Source of the DNA: Klebsormidium nitens
Taxonomy: Eukaryota; Streptophyta; Klebsormidiophyceae; Klebsormidiales; Klebsormidiaceae
Length of the DNA stretch: 64,000 nucleotides
Assembly (NCBI GenBank): GCA_000708835.1
Contig: DF237032.1
Coordinates: forward strand, 1 to 64,000
Direction of reading: 5' to 3'
This document shows positions 47,239 through 58,926 of this stretch, piece by piece. Position numbers and translations under genes: made by a program. Numbering within the stretch: position 1 is the stretch's first letter; every line of letters begins with the position of its first letter. The notes below the pieces were generated by a model. That model was not told the DNA's origin. It did no database searches and was given only the letters and a program-made list of their open reading frames with translations.

Positions 47239-50200
47239 ATGGCGGGCGCAGTGGTTGCTGGCCTCAGCGTTGGGACACCAGTGTTGACGAATTGGCCAAG
47301 AAAAGTACCTTTTCGAGAAGACCAGCTCGCACTTGGTGCATTCATTCCTCAAGGAAGACGAGGACTACCGCAGAACAAGGTAGGTCAGTCAAGGCGCGGT
47401 TCCCAGGTCTGCCACTGGGGTGGCTGGCTTTCCAGTGGTACTACACGAGGTTTGGACCCGGCTTCTGGTCTATGCTGCCACTGTCAAAACGCTGGTGCTC
47501 TGCGCTTCAATTGGCAGAACAGAGGACGTGGCCAAAGACACCCACGGACCGTCACGGCGTCAGCCGGCGATGAGGTCAACAATGGCGCAGGGAGTGGTGG
47601 GGAGGAGCCGGAGTCGCAGGAGGCGCAGGTGGGTACCACAGTGTCCACCACACGCAGAGGCGCAGTGTCAGCCTTCAAATTTTAACAACAGTTTTCGCTT
47701 TTTCAGGCCTCCTTATGATGATGCTCAGAGTGTGTGGCCACCTTGACTGCTTGTCAATCCAATCCGGCACGAAACAGCCCACCTACTTCTGCAAACGCGT
47801 TGGCCATCAACCATGATTTCATTTCAGGTCTCAGGCATGGTGGTGTCGCAGGTGTTTACTTGTCCTCGGGTTGCTTGTAATGTTACTAATGCTACCAGAT
47901 GGCGGTCAGATATTCTCACATTGGTACGCCCTCGATTGAATCACCGGTACCCACCACTCTGGCATCGCATTCTCGGTGCCCAAGTCAGTGCCCATATCTG
48001 CATCCTAGTACTTAGCTCACCTATCGATGACCTCTCTCCCCCCCCCCCGCTTTGTGCGCAGGCCTGGCTGCAGGATCCGTCCCTCATGCGCCGCCTGTAT
48101 CGTGCCGAGTCCCCCGATGCAGTGCTCGAGATCCTGGAGAACCACTTTGGCCAGCAGCGGGGGGGCGTGGTGGGGAGCGAGGAAGGGGCGGCGCTCATCT
48201 TGGCCGCACTCGAGGCGGGCAATGCCGACCTGGCGTTTGGCATGCTGGAAGCGATGCGGGCGGCGGGGCTGAAAGCGCGGATGGGAAAAGGGGGGCATGA
48301 GTGGCGGTGGCGGTGGAGCCCCCCCGATGTGAAAGTGTACGCGGCGTTGGTGCGGGGGTTGGCCGCCAGCCTGCGGGTGGGGGAGGCGATTGATGTGGTA
48401 GGGCAAGTGCGGCGGCGGGGCTTGCCCAAAGGGGAGGAGGTGAGGCCCGGACGGTGGGGCAAGTAGCTTTGGAAGCGATCGAAATTTGTGAGAGCTCATT
48501 CTGCGGTCCAGCAAAACAAAAGGATGATTTCATAGAAAGTTGGGACGACTTTTGATCGATCACGTGTGTTTAGAGAGAGCTTGCAGAGATCCCCCATCGC
48601 GTCTGAGCTGCGACCTGTCTCGTTGTATGTGTGCAGGTGTCGTTTGGGAAGGTTGTGGGCTGCCCCAGTTGTCGCAACGCCTCGCTTGCAGTGGTGCAAC
48701 CACAGCATGGAGTCCAGGTGGGCACATAACTTTCGATTCAATGCGAAACGAGTTCTTTTAAAAGTTAGATCTGTCTGTTGGGCAGAAACAAAGTAAGAAC
48801 CCCAACCCAGAAGATCCCACGCTCCGCAACCAAACCCACCCCTAGTTCCCAGGCAAACCCCACCCTCCGCTGGGCTTGACTTTAGTATTCATACCGTTTA
48901 TTATTGCATTCGAAATAATGACGGGCACACCGTTGTCTCAGGATCAAAAGTCATTGATGATAGTTCCCGTCCTTGCTAGTCCGTTTTCCTATTTGACTGA
49001 AGAGTTGCAAGTCCTCATCACAACCACACTTCCTATAGTGCTGCCCGCCTGATGATTCTACAGTAAGAGAAAAGATGCATTTCACACAAGCACTGCTGAG
49101 CTTGTGACCCGTGTGTGGCTTTGCCTCGGCAGGTGGTCCCCTGTTCGCAGTGCCGCTACCAGTTCGAACTAGCGTCGGGAACCGTGACCGAGGCCGAGTC
49201 AGAAGCCATCAGGTGGGCCGAAAAGAGACGCACTTGAGGGAGTAGCCGTGCAGCGCTTGTTACCATATCCATCTTCCATTTCCCAGCTGGGTGGAAATGA
49301 ACGTTTCTCCAGCAATCAATCTGACACTTTCACTCCTGCTCTGTGGATGCAATCATCCACAGCCTGCTCTTGTCGTTCATACTGCCAGGATCCTGCCGTC
49401 ACGTGTTTTGGAAAGTTCGCAGTCTTCCTCACATAACACCTGTTTCTTCAATCTGCTTTCCGCAGCTCGGACCAGTCTCTCTTCCAGCGCGCCTTCCGCC
49501 TCCTCCGCTTCCGCCGCTCGCCGCCCCCCGCCGCCGTCCACTCCCTCGTGGTGCGCGCGCCCGACGGCGTCGCGCGCACCCACCGCTTCGCCACCGACTC
49601 CGTCGAAATCCCCGCGCAAGTCGGGGACCGCGTAACCGTTTGCTCGGCGTGCCCCTCCTCCGCACGAGGGCCAGGCCTCGGGCCCCTCCGCGGAAACACC
49701 CGAACGCCCGGTTGGCAACCCGGCGAACCGATGGCGCTAACCAACCACGCGACAGGGCGCGTGAACCGGCTTCTTCGCGCCCCCGCCAGGGAAGGGGCGG
49801 GGGCGGCGCGGGATTTGTCGATGCTGGTGCCGGCGATTGTGATTTTGGCGGGGGGGGATGCGGCGACGGGGCTGATCAGCCCGGATTTGCCGGGGTTACT
49901 GGCGATCGGGGTGACTGGGACGGTGGTCGCGGGGGGCTTGGCCAGGAGTTACTTGCTGCCGCGGTTGAACCAGGTGAGACAAGCGGAGGCGTGCGCTCTT
50001 GCGCTTGCGGGCGCTTTTACAAAATGTATCGGGCGCGTTGGCGCAATCTCCGGCCCCCTTTCAGGAAACTCAATCGAACGTTTCTCTGCGGCGAGGGGAG
50101 TGAAGGTGGTTCTTGCTTGGAGTTTGAGTTGCTCTCCTGGTACCGAAAGATGGTGTCACTTCGGCATCATTCTGTTCTTGTCGATTTCAATTGGCTTTCA

Positions 50201-52908
50201 GCGAGGGTGACTATAACAGATGTTCCTTTTGCATCTCCTCTTCCCAGAGCGTGCACTGCCTTCATTTGCCTATTCCTCTCACCCGTTTGTCGTTCCTCAT
50301 CCAAATGTCCCTGCCCGTCACTCCCACGCTTATCTACAGTAAACGTATTTATTCCGTGGCCCGCTATCCTCATTCCTCCATTGCTTAGACAGTGGAACGA
50401 AGGACTCTAGAACGTGTGCTTCTCTCGTGTCCGAGATCAACCCCGAGGGGGATCCCTCTTCGCGTTGCAACCGTCTATCCGTGTGGCCCAGCACGAAGCA
50501 CTCCATAAGCGATTGGTCGATCCAATCGCCTTTGCCCCAGGCTATGGCTACCCTGTCCCGTATCTCAACTCACTCCAAACGGCAATTCTAGCTTGCACTT
50601 ACAGCAACTATTACTGAGACACAGGAGGCCCAGGCACCTTAACCAGAACCCGTAACCCAGTGACGATGCGATCCGTACTCGCACCCACCCTAACCTCTCA
50701 GCTGACCCTACTTGTCCCCCCAGGTGTTATTGGTGAACGCTACAGTTTTCAAGAGGTTCCGGTGTGCTCGTCTGCTTCTTCCTCGATTCGCTCTCTTGCC
50801 TTTGGCGCTTGATTTTGTGGATTATCAGCCTAAAGCCTCGTCGGCTATGATTGACAATCCACACCTTTTCATTGACTTGGCAATAGAAGTCTTCCGGTCG
50901 CTACACCTTGAAAACCAAGAGATCTCGGCACAAAATCATGAAATAGAGACACCAAGCCCGCAGTTTGATGCGCAACTCGCGACCACCGCTCGCAGCTCCC
51001 CGCACACGTGGCAAAACGCATCGCGTTTTGGCAGGAGCTATTCGGCGCAGCCCGAGGCACTAAGCCAGCACCTGAATGATCCGATTGCGTTTGCTTCTGG
51101 CAGTGACTATTTAGCCCGCTTCTGATCTCGCTTCTCCTCTTCACCTCTCCTGGCAGCTCCCCACGCGCGTGGCGGAACGAGTGGCGGTTCGGCAGGAGCT
51201 GCTGGCGCAGCACGAGGCGCTGCAGACGCAGCTGGCGGGCCTGGCAGACGCGGCCGCGGCGGAGGTGCGCATGCTCGCGCGCATGTGCCAGCTGGCCAAC
51301 AAAATGGAGGCCGTTGGGGAGCCGGCCGCGTATTCTGCGCGCATCCGCCGCGTGCGGGAAGCCCGTGAGGGGCTGGACCAACGGCTCGCGGCGCGGCTCG
51401 AGCTCATGGACAGCTTTGCCAAGGTGGGCGCGCGAAAACGGTTGGGCGCAGCTTCTCCCGATACTGCAAAACATCGGTAGATGGGAGGGAGGAACGTTTT
51501 TCGGGGACAGAGTGGCGCTTGGGGGCTCTGGCTGCGCAAGTTGCATTCCCCCGGCATTGTGGTCTAGTGGAGTAGAAAGTCGTCTCTCTTGGGCCCGGAG
51601 TTGATTGCAAACGTGTCCCGGGACGACGGAACGGAATGGATGGTCAACGGCAAGTATTGCGGGGCTTTAATGAAACTTCTTGCGCACACCCCTTCTTTCC
51701 ATTTACGCTGCACAGTCGCTCTCCCCCTCAACCCTGTGCCATGGGCGGTATGCAGGTAGCGTCCATGATCGAGATCGAAGTGGAGATGGATAACGACGTG
51801 CTGGCCGCCGAGAGCGCGGGGGCTGCGGTAAGTGGGCGTTGTTTTGCAGTCTTTATAGGGTCGCATTTTGGCAATGGCCCGCACCGTCCCCTTCATCCTG
51901 GGCTGGTCTGCTCCAATGCCGCGCTGCCGGTCAGGCGGCCGCGCCCTTGACGAGGGTCTCCGTGGAGCCACCAGTTTGGAAGTGTCACGATTTGGCTGCC
52001 TGTGCAAGAGCTCGGACATAGAAAGGCCGTAATATTTGGATAAATACGTGTGAATGTTTAGCCCTTTCTAGGCCGGGATCTGGAATGAGGAAACCGGTGC
52101 GTCAGCACGTGGCGGGGTGTCGCAGGAACTAGCCGGCTTGGTATGCACAGTCGTATCGTAATTATCCTCGTACCTGTCGACCCCCGATGGTCCATACTTC
52201 TCCATGTTTTATTAAAAAGCTCGATAGACTAAAGTTCTATCTTACCGGGCAAAGACAAACTAAAAACCTTAACCCAAATATTCATGCGGTTCGCACTTAA
52301 ACTCAGCCCAACCCCCAAGCTAAACCCTCCCGTCCCCAGCAAATAAACTCATCATTCATAGCGCTTGTTAATTATAGTTTTGAGTTTGCGATGGTCCTTG
52401 CTGCCCTCTCCCACACTGGAGGCCCGAACTGACTCGACGAGGTGCCGCTCTAGCGGGTTTGGGAGCGTGCTTTTACAGGCATTTGGCCGATAGTCAAGTA
52501 GCGAGTTGGATTGTGCGGTTGAGCTCGACCACTTCCTGATGCGCTCTGCATTTGGGTGTTGCGCAGGCGAACATTGCGGAGGAGGTCGAGCGGCTGATGG
52601 AGCTCAACTCATTGCAATCGGTGAGACTCATCGTTGTCCTCACCGCTGTTTCGTTCACGTTAAGCAATGGGTCTGTGGTTCGGCCAGTCTGGAAGCTCCT
52701 GAAGCGGAGCAAGCGCATGCCTCTGTGTAATTTGCTAGCTACACTGCTTCAAAAAGCATTCACTCCTTTTGGCACGGTCCGGGCTGTGTGCTTGCCACCA
52801 CTAACGCTCCCTTTTGGTTGCCGCTGACAGCAATGGCAAATCCAGGCGGAGGCGAACGAAGAAGTCGAACGCTTGCTCAGAACGGAGTCGGTTCCCGAGT
52901 ATTCATGA
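47239..52908 (+). CDS. Conserved plastid-type protein: PPR-like part, Cys pairs, membrane and coiled-coil
   Basis: Ten exons: 47239-47379, 47518-47628, 48062-48439, 48637-48717, 49133-49212, 49466-49973, 51157-51423, 51756-51827, 52567-52620 and 52831-52908, giving 589 residues. After a transit-like start comes a helical repeat region with one clear PPR-like unit (VKVYAALVRGLAASLRVGEA). Two Cys pairs follow (GCPSCRN and VPCSQCRYQFEL), as in a zinc ribbon, then a globular block with HSLVVRAPDGVARTHRFATD and GEPMALTNHATGRVNRLLRA. Hydrophobic stretches include LSMLVPAIVILAGGDAATGL. The end is a coiled coil (AQHEALQTQLAGLAD, SMIEIEVEMDNDVLAAESA, QWQIQAEANEEVERLL). I believe this architecture exists in land plants as an uncharacterised plastid protein, but cannot name it. 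Intron 6 contains degenerate copies of exon 7. Confidence 0.8.
50461..50542 (+). pseudogene. Degenerate copy 1 of downstream exon
   Basis: Within intron 6 of the PPR-like gene, one frame reads AQHEALHKRLVDPIAFAPGY. Its first six residues match AQHEAL in the real exon 7 (AQHEALQTQLAGLAD). The rest matches a second degenerate copy downstream, with DPIAFA in both. No usable splice acceptor frames it. Confidence 0.45.
50991..51100 (+). pseudogene. Degenerate copy 2 of downstream exon
   Basis: Beginning CGCAGCTCCCC, this stretch parallels the acceptor and first 70 or so bases of the true exon at 51157, sharing CGTGGC, GGCAGGAGCT, GGCGCAG and CGAGGC in order. One extra base relative to the exon breaks the frame. 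Identity is roughly three-quarters by eye. It ends in the same DPIAFA-like tail as copy 1, so the duplicated unit is longer than the exon match. Confidence 0.6.
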
Positions 52909-54485
52909 CTGCAACCTTATGCAGAAGCAACCATTGATTCTGTGTTTGAAAGGATCCATGGGTGTTGTTTTGTTTTGCATGACGAAGTGCTGTATCACAG
53001 GCAAGAGCTGCCAGGCATCCTATTTTGAAAGTGGAGGGGTTGCGAACATCGGTTTTACCCCCGAGGGAGGCTTGCATTGCCAGCTTCAGAGTAAGCTCGT
53101 TTTCAAGAGTCAGGCCATGTTAGTTATTCAACTTACCAAGCATGTGCTCAAATGAAGCAGACTTTGGATCTCGACACGCTCCGACGAGCCATCATATTTT
53201 TGATATCACACTGATGCATTGCAGCCTGCAACTCTAGCTATACATTTTCAATTTGCACCAGTGGCGGCGGGGTCCACTGCGCTGGCATCATGGCGCACAT
53301 GACCGTCCCTGTCATTGTAATAGGCGGCTGCTATACGCGTCCATGCACCACTGCCAATCACGCATGACAAAGAGCTAGAGGTCGCAACACAAATAAAGTA
53401 TGGTGCACATGCATTGCTACATCACGTACTGTCCATACATGTGCTGGCATGACCCAATCACCGGATGTTGCTGAACGTTCTGGCACGTCGGATCTGAAGT
53501 ATCATCCGCACATGCTGCATGCCCCCGGCGGCCCATGGCATATGCATGATGCCTTCGAACATGGCGGCCATGGAAGCATGAATATGTCATGCATGGCGCG
53601 TGTGATGCAGTCTATCCTGATAGACAGCCGGCCACGGCTCGCATGCCCTATATGATCGATGAATGACATGTTCTCAGCTAGTTTTATTAGTATATGACAT
53701 GCAGTATAGATACAAGGGCCACAAACCATGCCACTGAGACATACATCTATGAACCTTCCTAGGCTCTGGGGCCCGATCAACACAATAAGTTGGTCACTCA
53801 AGTCACTGAGATGATCGATATTCTTAACGGCACCGCTGATGACTGGTCATCACCAATTGGTCTATACAAAACTATGTTAAACACAGGTTGTGCTCGCAGG
53901 GCCAGTCACTATCAATGTCATTCTATAAAGGGCATGTGTTGCTATTCTCCAATAATTTCCCTCGTGGTGACCAATCTGCTTTGCCAGCCACACTTGGAAC
54001 CTGATCTTGCTTGACTCTGACCCACTTACCCATGGGCGGCAGCAACTATCTAAACTTACACGTTTAAACTCCCCTCAATACGGCTTCGCAAAACTTGCTC
54101 AACAACTCTCAGACATTCCCTTACAGTGCCTCCGGACAAAAGCCTGAAGGATGCTTCTTCTGCTCTTCCTCAAAGCAGCAATCCCGCTCGCTCAGAAACG
54201 GTACAATCACTGTTACCCCTCACCCGAAGAGAGGGTATGACTCCAGACAAAGACCCCCCCAAGCGAGCAGCCGGGGTAATTTCCAGAAGCTGACAATCAA
54301 GTGGGATCGTTTGCAAGCAACCCTGCCAGATACATCCGCTCGAGCTTCACCTTCTCGCGCCCCCTCGCAAACAACGGTTTCTTCTCCACTTTCCATCCAA
54401 TGCCGGATACCAAGAAACATAGCACCCCGCCACTTTTGCCAAACTCGTCCGCACGCTCCCCACAACGCCTCAGCCACCTCCACTC
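52909..54485. other. Convergent spacer with palindrome-rich island
   Basis: This spacer lies between the 3' ends of the PPR-like gene (plus) and the G3BP-like gene (minus). From about 53160 to 53720 it is dense in GCATGC, CATATGCATG, CCATGG, GGCCATGG and TGATCGAT-like words. No gene was found; 53720-54485 looks like ordinary 3' sequence. Confidence 0.55.
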
Positions 54486-57400
54486 CTATGCAGAAGCTTC
54501 TGTTGGTTGACTCCCGCCTCGTCCCATCCCCCCTGCCGCAGCAGCCGGCCCCCCCGTCCTCGGCGCAGGAGGGCCCCCGCTGCCTCCTCCGCCCCCTCTA
54601 CGCGGTGGTCGGTTGCCCCCTTGCGAATCCGCTGGCCCTCGGCTGCTGCTGCGGCCCCCCTCTAGGCTGCCTGACCGCCCCAAATGCCCTCCCTGCGGTC
54701 CAGGACCTCGGCCCCTCCCGCCCATCTCATGCCTCTCCCCCGGGGGGCCTCCCCGACCGCCTCCTCTCCCCCCTTCCCGACCAGAACTGTACCCCCCAGG
54801 ACCGCGGGGCCCCTGCTGACGGTCACGGCTGTATGGCCGGTCACTCCCCCGGCCGCCTGGCCCGCCCCGACCGCCGCGACCTGCAGCACAAAGAGAGCGA
54901 AGTGGAAAACAGATGATGACACAACCCGAGTATCAGACCGGTTAGTGCAAGCAAAAACGTAAGGGGAAGGTTGACTGGGGCCTCTCGACTTTCGGACCCA
55001 AGATGCTGCTTTAAACGGAGTGTTTGGTGATTCCTACAAAGGTGGGGATCGTGCATATCCGCAACATTCGCACCTATGGTTTCCATAGAGGCCGTGTTGG
55101 GTCCGAGGTGAAGGGGCCCAAGGAAGGAACCAGCAATGGGGGGGGATGAAGAACTTACCACCTCGGTTGGGGCCGGAGTGCTTCTGCTCGATGTACATGT
55201 GAGCGCCTTCAAAGTCGACCGGCGAAGACTGCATGGCCCAATAGACAGGTGTTACCACGACTGGACTCGCTTGACTCTTGCTTCCGCTTGTTCTTACGAG
55301 TCTCCATCCTAAGCATGGTTGCTTCAGCAGACACGCACAGCCCGCTTCTACACTGACACGGACAGACATGAGGTGGTTGAGCACTTTGCGCCTGGGTGAA
55401 TCAGCAAGCAACCACTAGTAACGAGGGCTGGAGGGCTGACCTCAACGGCTCTTTGCGCAGATGCTTGATCCTCAAACTCCAGGAATGCAAAGGTACTCTG
55501 CACACAGAGAAAAGACACTCAGTTAGCCCCACCGAGTTGAACAGTTTGCCTTCTGATCCTTGATTAAGGATTTTATGCTGAAGAATTCAACGACCTGACG
55601 TTCCGCTTTTGTCTCTGCAACGATATGTGTTTCATAAAACTTGGAAATCAGGACCAATGAAACATGGCCTTCAGAACAGCTCTCTGGCGGATCCCTTACC
55701 GACTCTTTCCTCTTGATGCTGATCCCGTTTGCCTTGAGCACCCCAAACTGGCTGAAACACCTCTGCATGAAGTCCGGCTCCGCGCTGGGCGGCAGGTTCT
55801 TAACGAAGATGGAGCGGGAGTCCCCTGCAGATGCCAAAGCCAGGGAAAGACTTAGCCATGAATGTGCAGTGAACGAACCTGCTATCAGACAATCGTAGCC
55901 AACCTCAGGAGAACAGGGCCAATTGGTCACACATGATTAAAGCGTGACAACCGAGATGATGGGACTCAAAACAACCTGAAGCTAAACGCCGGAGGTGACA
56001 AGGGACCACTTGTTTCCTACAGTAGAGCAGGGAAGCATGACGATGCAGCCACTTACGTTCAACATAGTCGGGCACCTCTTCTGCGTGTTCTGGCGGCGCC
56101 GGTGCTGAGACTGGAGCGGTCGGTGCGCCCTCCACAGGAGCGGGGGCCTGCGCACGCGCCTTCTCAGCGGCCGCCGCCTGCGCAGGTGCGGCGCGCATGG
56201 CGGCCTCCTTCTCCCGCAGCCTCAGCTGCAGGATGACATCAGCGCATCGTCAGAATCACAGCCCAGGCGCCACAGTGAAGACGCGTGTGGCATCATAGCG
56301 ATCCGAACAAAGCTGGAGCTCCTGATAAGAACCACATTTTTGCCGGCGGTCCCAAATTGACTCACAAATGTTGACTCACTGTTTGTGCATACGTCAGGGG
56401 CGCTTTGGGCTTGTCGTCCTCTTGTGCTGGCTCGGGGTCCACCTCCATAGGGCCAGTCTCGGCTGCTGCTGCTGCCCCCTTCTCGGCGGCCTGCTCCTCA
56501 GGCTCAGGTGCAAGCGCGTCGGTCGGCGCCTTCTCAGCAGCTGGCTCCTCGTCCTCTGCCGCGGTCTCCATTGCTTCTTCCTCAGCTGGCGGGGGGGGCA
56601 CCTCCTTGGGCTTGGCCACTGGAGGGGGGGACTCCATAACCTCCTCAGGCTCGTCATCCTTCACAAGCTCAGTCACTGCAGAAAAGTTCAAGATTCCAAT
56701 CAGGAATGTACATCACTGAATAAGATCCTGAGCGGCGGCGATACATCAGATCCTACCAGTCTCAAATCCACGGTGAAACCCTAGTCAATTTAGGCCTTCC
56801 AGTGAGCAACTTCGTCAGCATGGATTGGGCGAGCAACATTGACATCCGCTGTTACAACTTACCACCATGTACAAAGCAGGCCCACTTTCAATAGTCCCTA
56901 AGGTTTTAAGACCCTAAGCTTTAACCAAGACCCTAGAAGATCAAGTAAAGCTGGACAGGCAAAAGGCCAAGGTGCCTGGTTGATCCATTACCAAAGACTA
57001 CATGGGATTGTAAGATTTGCTCACTTCTACGAAACCCCATAATACCGCAGCAATTGATAGAACTTTTATTGATCACCACCAGCCCATCATACAAACCTCA
57101 GCAAATCATGTAATCGCCCGCGCGACACAGATAATCTTCAGCGGCACATTTTAAAAGATCATGTTATAAACCTGTGACAGGCAGTTAGCTTCCAATCAGC
57201 AGAAGCATACCTTGCTCTGCATCCGGTTCATTGTCCGGCTCCAACTCATCCTCAGGTCCTGCTTCCTGTACCCCATTTGCGAGGTGAGGGGTTGCAGCAG
57301 ATGCCGTAGTGGAAGCGGTCTTCGCTGCCTCGCTTTCCTCCACCAGGAACCTCAGGATATCGTTCAGGACAAAGTAGCCAGTCTCTTGGGGCGCCAGGAA

Positions 57401-58283
57401 GAAAGTGTGAACAAAGCGGCGCTTGGCCTGGGCTTTGGTGAAGAGGGACCCGGTGACCAGGACGATGACGCCGCCATTCAGAGAATACTGGGACTCCACA
57501 GAGCGAATCTCCGCTTTGGCTTCTCTGTAGTCTACGGAGCTCACTTTGGCGTGAATTGCCTGCACCAAATACAACCCGCAAACATGAGCACCGGTGCATC
57601 ACAGATGGCCTCACCATCTCATGGGTGTCCGTACAGAGGCCCATGCCGAAGACTCTGATGAAAGAATCACAGCACGCTTGAGCATAGGCAGCTGAAAACT
57701 GTTCAGGAAACTAACCTCTAGCCTCCAGATTGCATTCAGTATCTACTATCTAATTCAGATGGACCCTGGCCAGCACACACAATGTCCCAAGCTGGTGCTT
57801 TGATCACCTTTTGGCCGATGACCGTGTCAATCTGATCTTCTCCTTCAGGCCCTGCCTCAGCCCGGGTGAAGCTGCTGGCATCAGTGTAGAAGCGATGCAG
57901 ATGGTGCGTGTTATGGCACAGGATTGAATAGTACTGTTGAACAAAGGAAGTTCCCACCTGCAAGCACGGCAACAGTCAAAAGAAGGCAGACGGTAATGAT
58001 GCTTGCAAGGTGGTAACATCCCTGACTTTTCTTCAACCTGAGATAGACTTCACCTGAAAAGAGAAGACGAACGACTTCGGATGCAACCAGGAGACGAAGA
58101 AGTTGCAGAAACCTTTGCAGTCCAGCAGCCTGTGCACCCGTCCTCACTTCAAAAGCCCGTGTAATGTGTACCAATTGGCAGAAACACAACCAATCAGGCT
58201 TGCATCGTACATCTTAAGATACTTACCACATGTGCGGCTGGTTGATTAGGGCCAGTAGGTTGGATCTCATCGTTGGCAGCCAT
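54486..58283 (-). CDS. G3BP: G3BP-like RNA-binding protein (NTF2, RRM, RGG)
   Basis: G3BP/Rasputin proteins bind RNA and nucleate stress granules in the cytoplasm; plants have a related family. Nine exons: 58283-58227, 57957-57808, 57559-57211, 56675-56380, 56225-56057, 55824-55700, 55497-55441, 55228-55159 and 54880-54486, giving 555 residues. An NTF2-like dimerisation domain covers about residues 19-130 (VGTSFVQQYYSILCHNTHHL, NGGVIVLVTGSLFTKAQ, FFLAPQETGYFVLNDILRFL). An acidic Pro/Glu/Ala-rich linker follows. The RRM has RNP2-like SIFVKNLPPSA and RNP1-like STFAFLEFED. The tail is rich in Arg-Gly-Gly and Pro. Domain order and spacing are standard for the family, and all junctions are GT-AG and in phase. 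It is head to head with TRAX. Confidence 0.92.
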
Positions 58284-58926
58284 TTGCTTGCACAGCCGGA
58301 ACGAGGGGCTGCATATCGAAAACGAAATCCTTCACAATTGTTCACTAATTGAGTTGTCCCAAAGTGTCAGAACGAACTTGAAGAAATGCAAGAATGCGTC
58401 CAGGATATCATAGGAAAGCGAACAACCTCAGGAAGCACACCCCCACATCCCAAAACGATGCAAGAAATCAATGGGGCATACAGCACACGAAGGACGCCTT
58501 ACCTCGCAGGCCCTTGCCGGACAAGCCACGCTTGCTCACGAATGCAGTCGCCTTCGTCAGCTAATGCAACTTCGAGCTCCCAAGCTGGCCAGATTGTAAA
58601 ATTTGCGCTGGAGAAGCCGAGGATGAAGCTTCTTCTGAAGGGCAGGGGGCAAACCCTTAGAGCTTCTTGATTCTGGTTGGATATCAATCTGCTAACGTGA
58701 TTCGCCTCACCAGATTCCGCGATCCTCTAAGGTGCCCCGCTCTCCTCCCCTGCTCAGCCGTCTCTCTGTTGCAAATCGCCTTGATTACCTGAGGTGTCTA
58801 CTCTTTCTGAACGGCTGACACCATTGATCAAGCGACGCCTTTCTTAGCGCCCTGCTATGATGCTACCATCTAGCGAAGCCAGGGGAGCACAGCCAGGACG
58901 GGCACTGGTTTTAGAAAGGGCGTGGA
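58284..58926. promoter_or_regulatory. Divergent 5' spacer, G3BP-like and TRAX
   Basis: 643 bases lie between two start codons on opposite strands. No repeat, island or extra exon was seen. It must contain both promoters, possibly shared. Confidence 0.45.

Noticed and set aside
57605-57650. A minus-strand segment reading RVFGMGLCTDTHEM in the G3BP-like gene
   Set aside because: Joining exons 57957-57808 and 57559-57211 directly gives an unbroken NTF2 domain in phase, so this lies in an intron.
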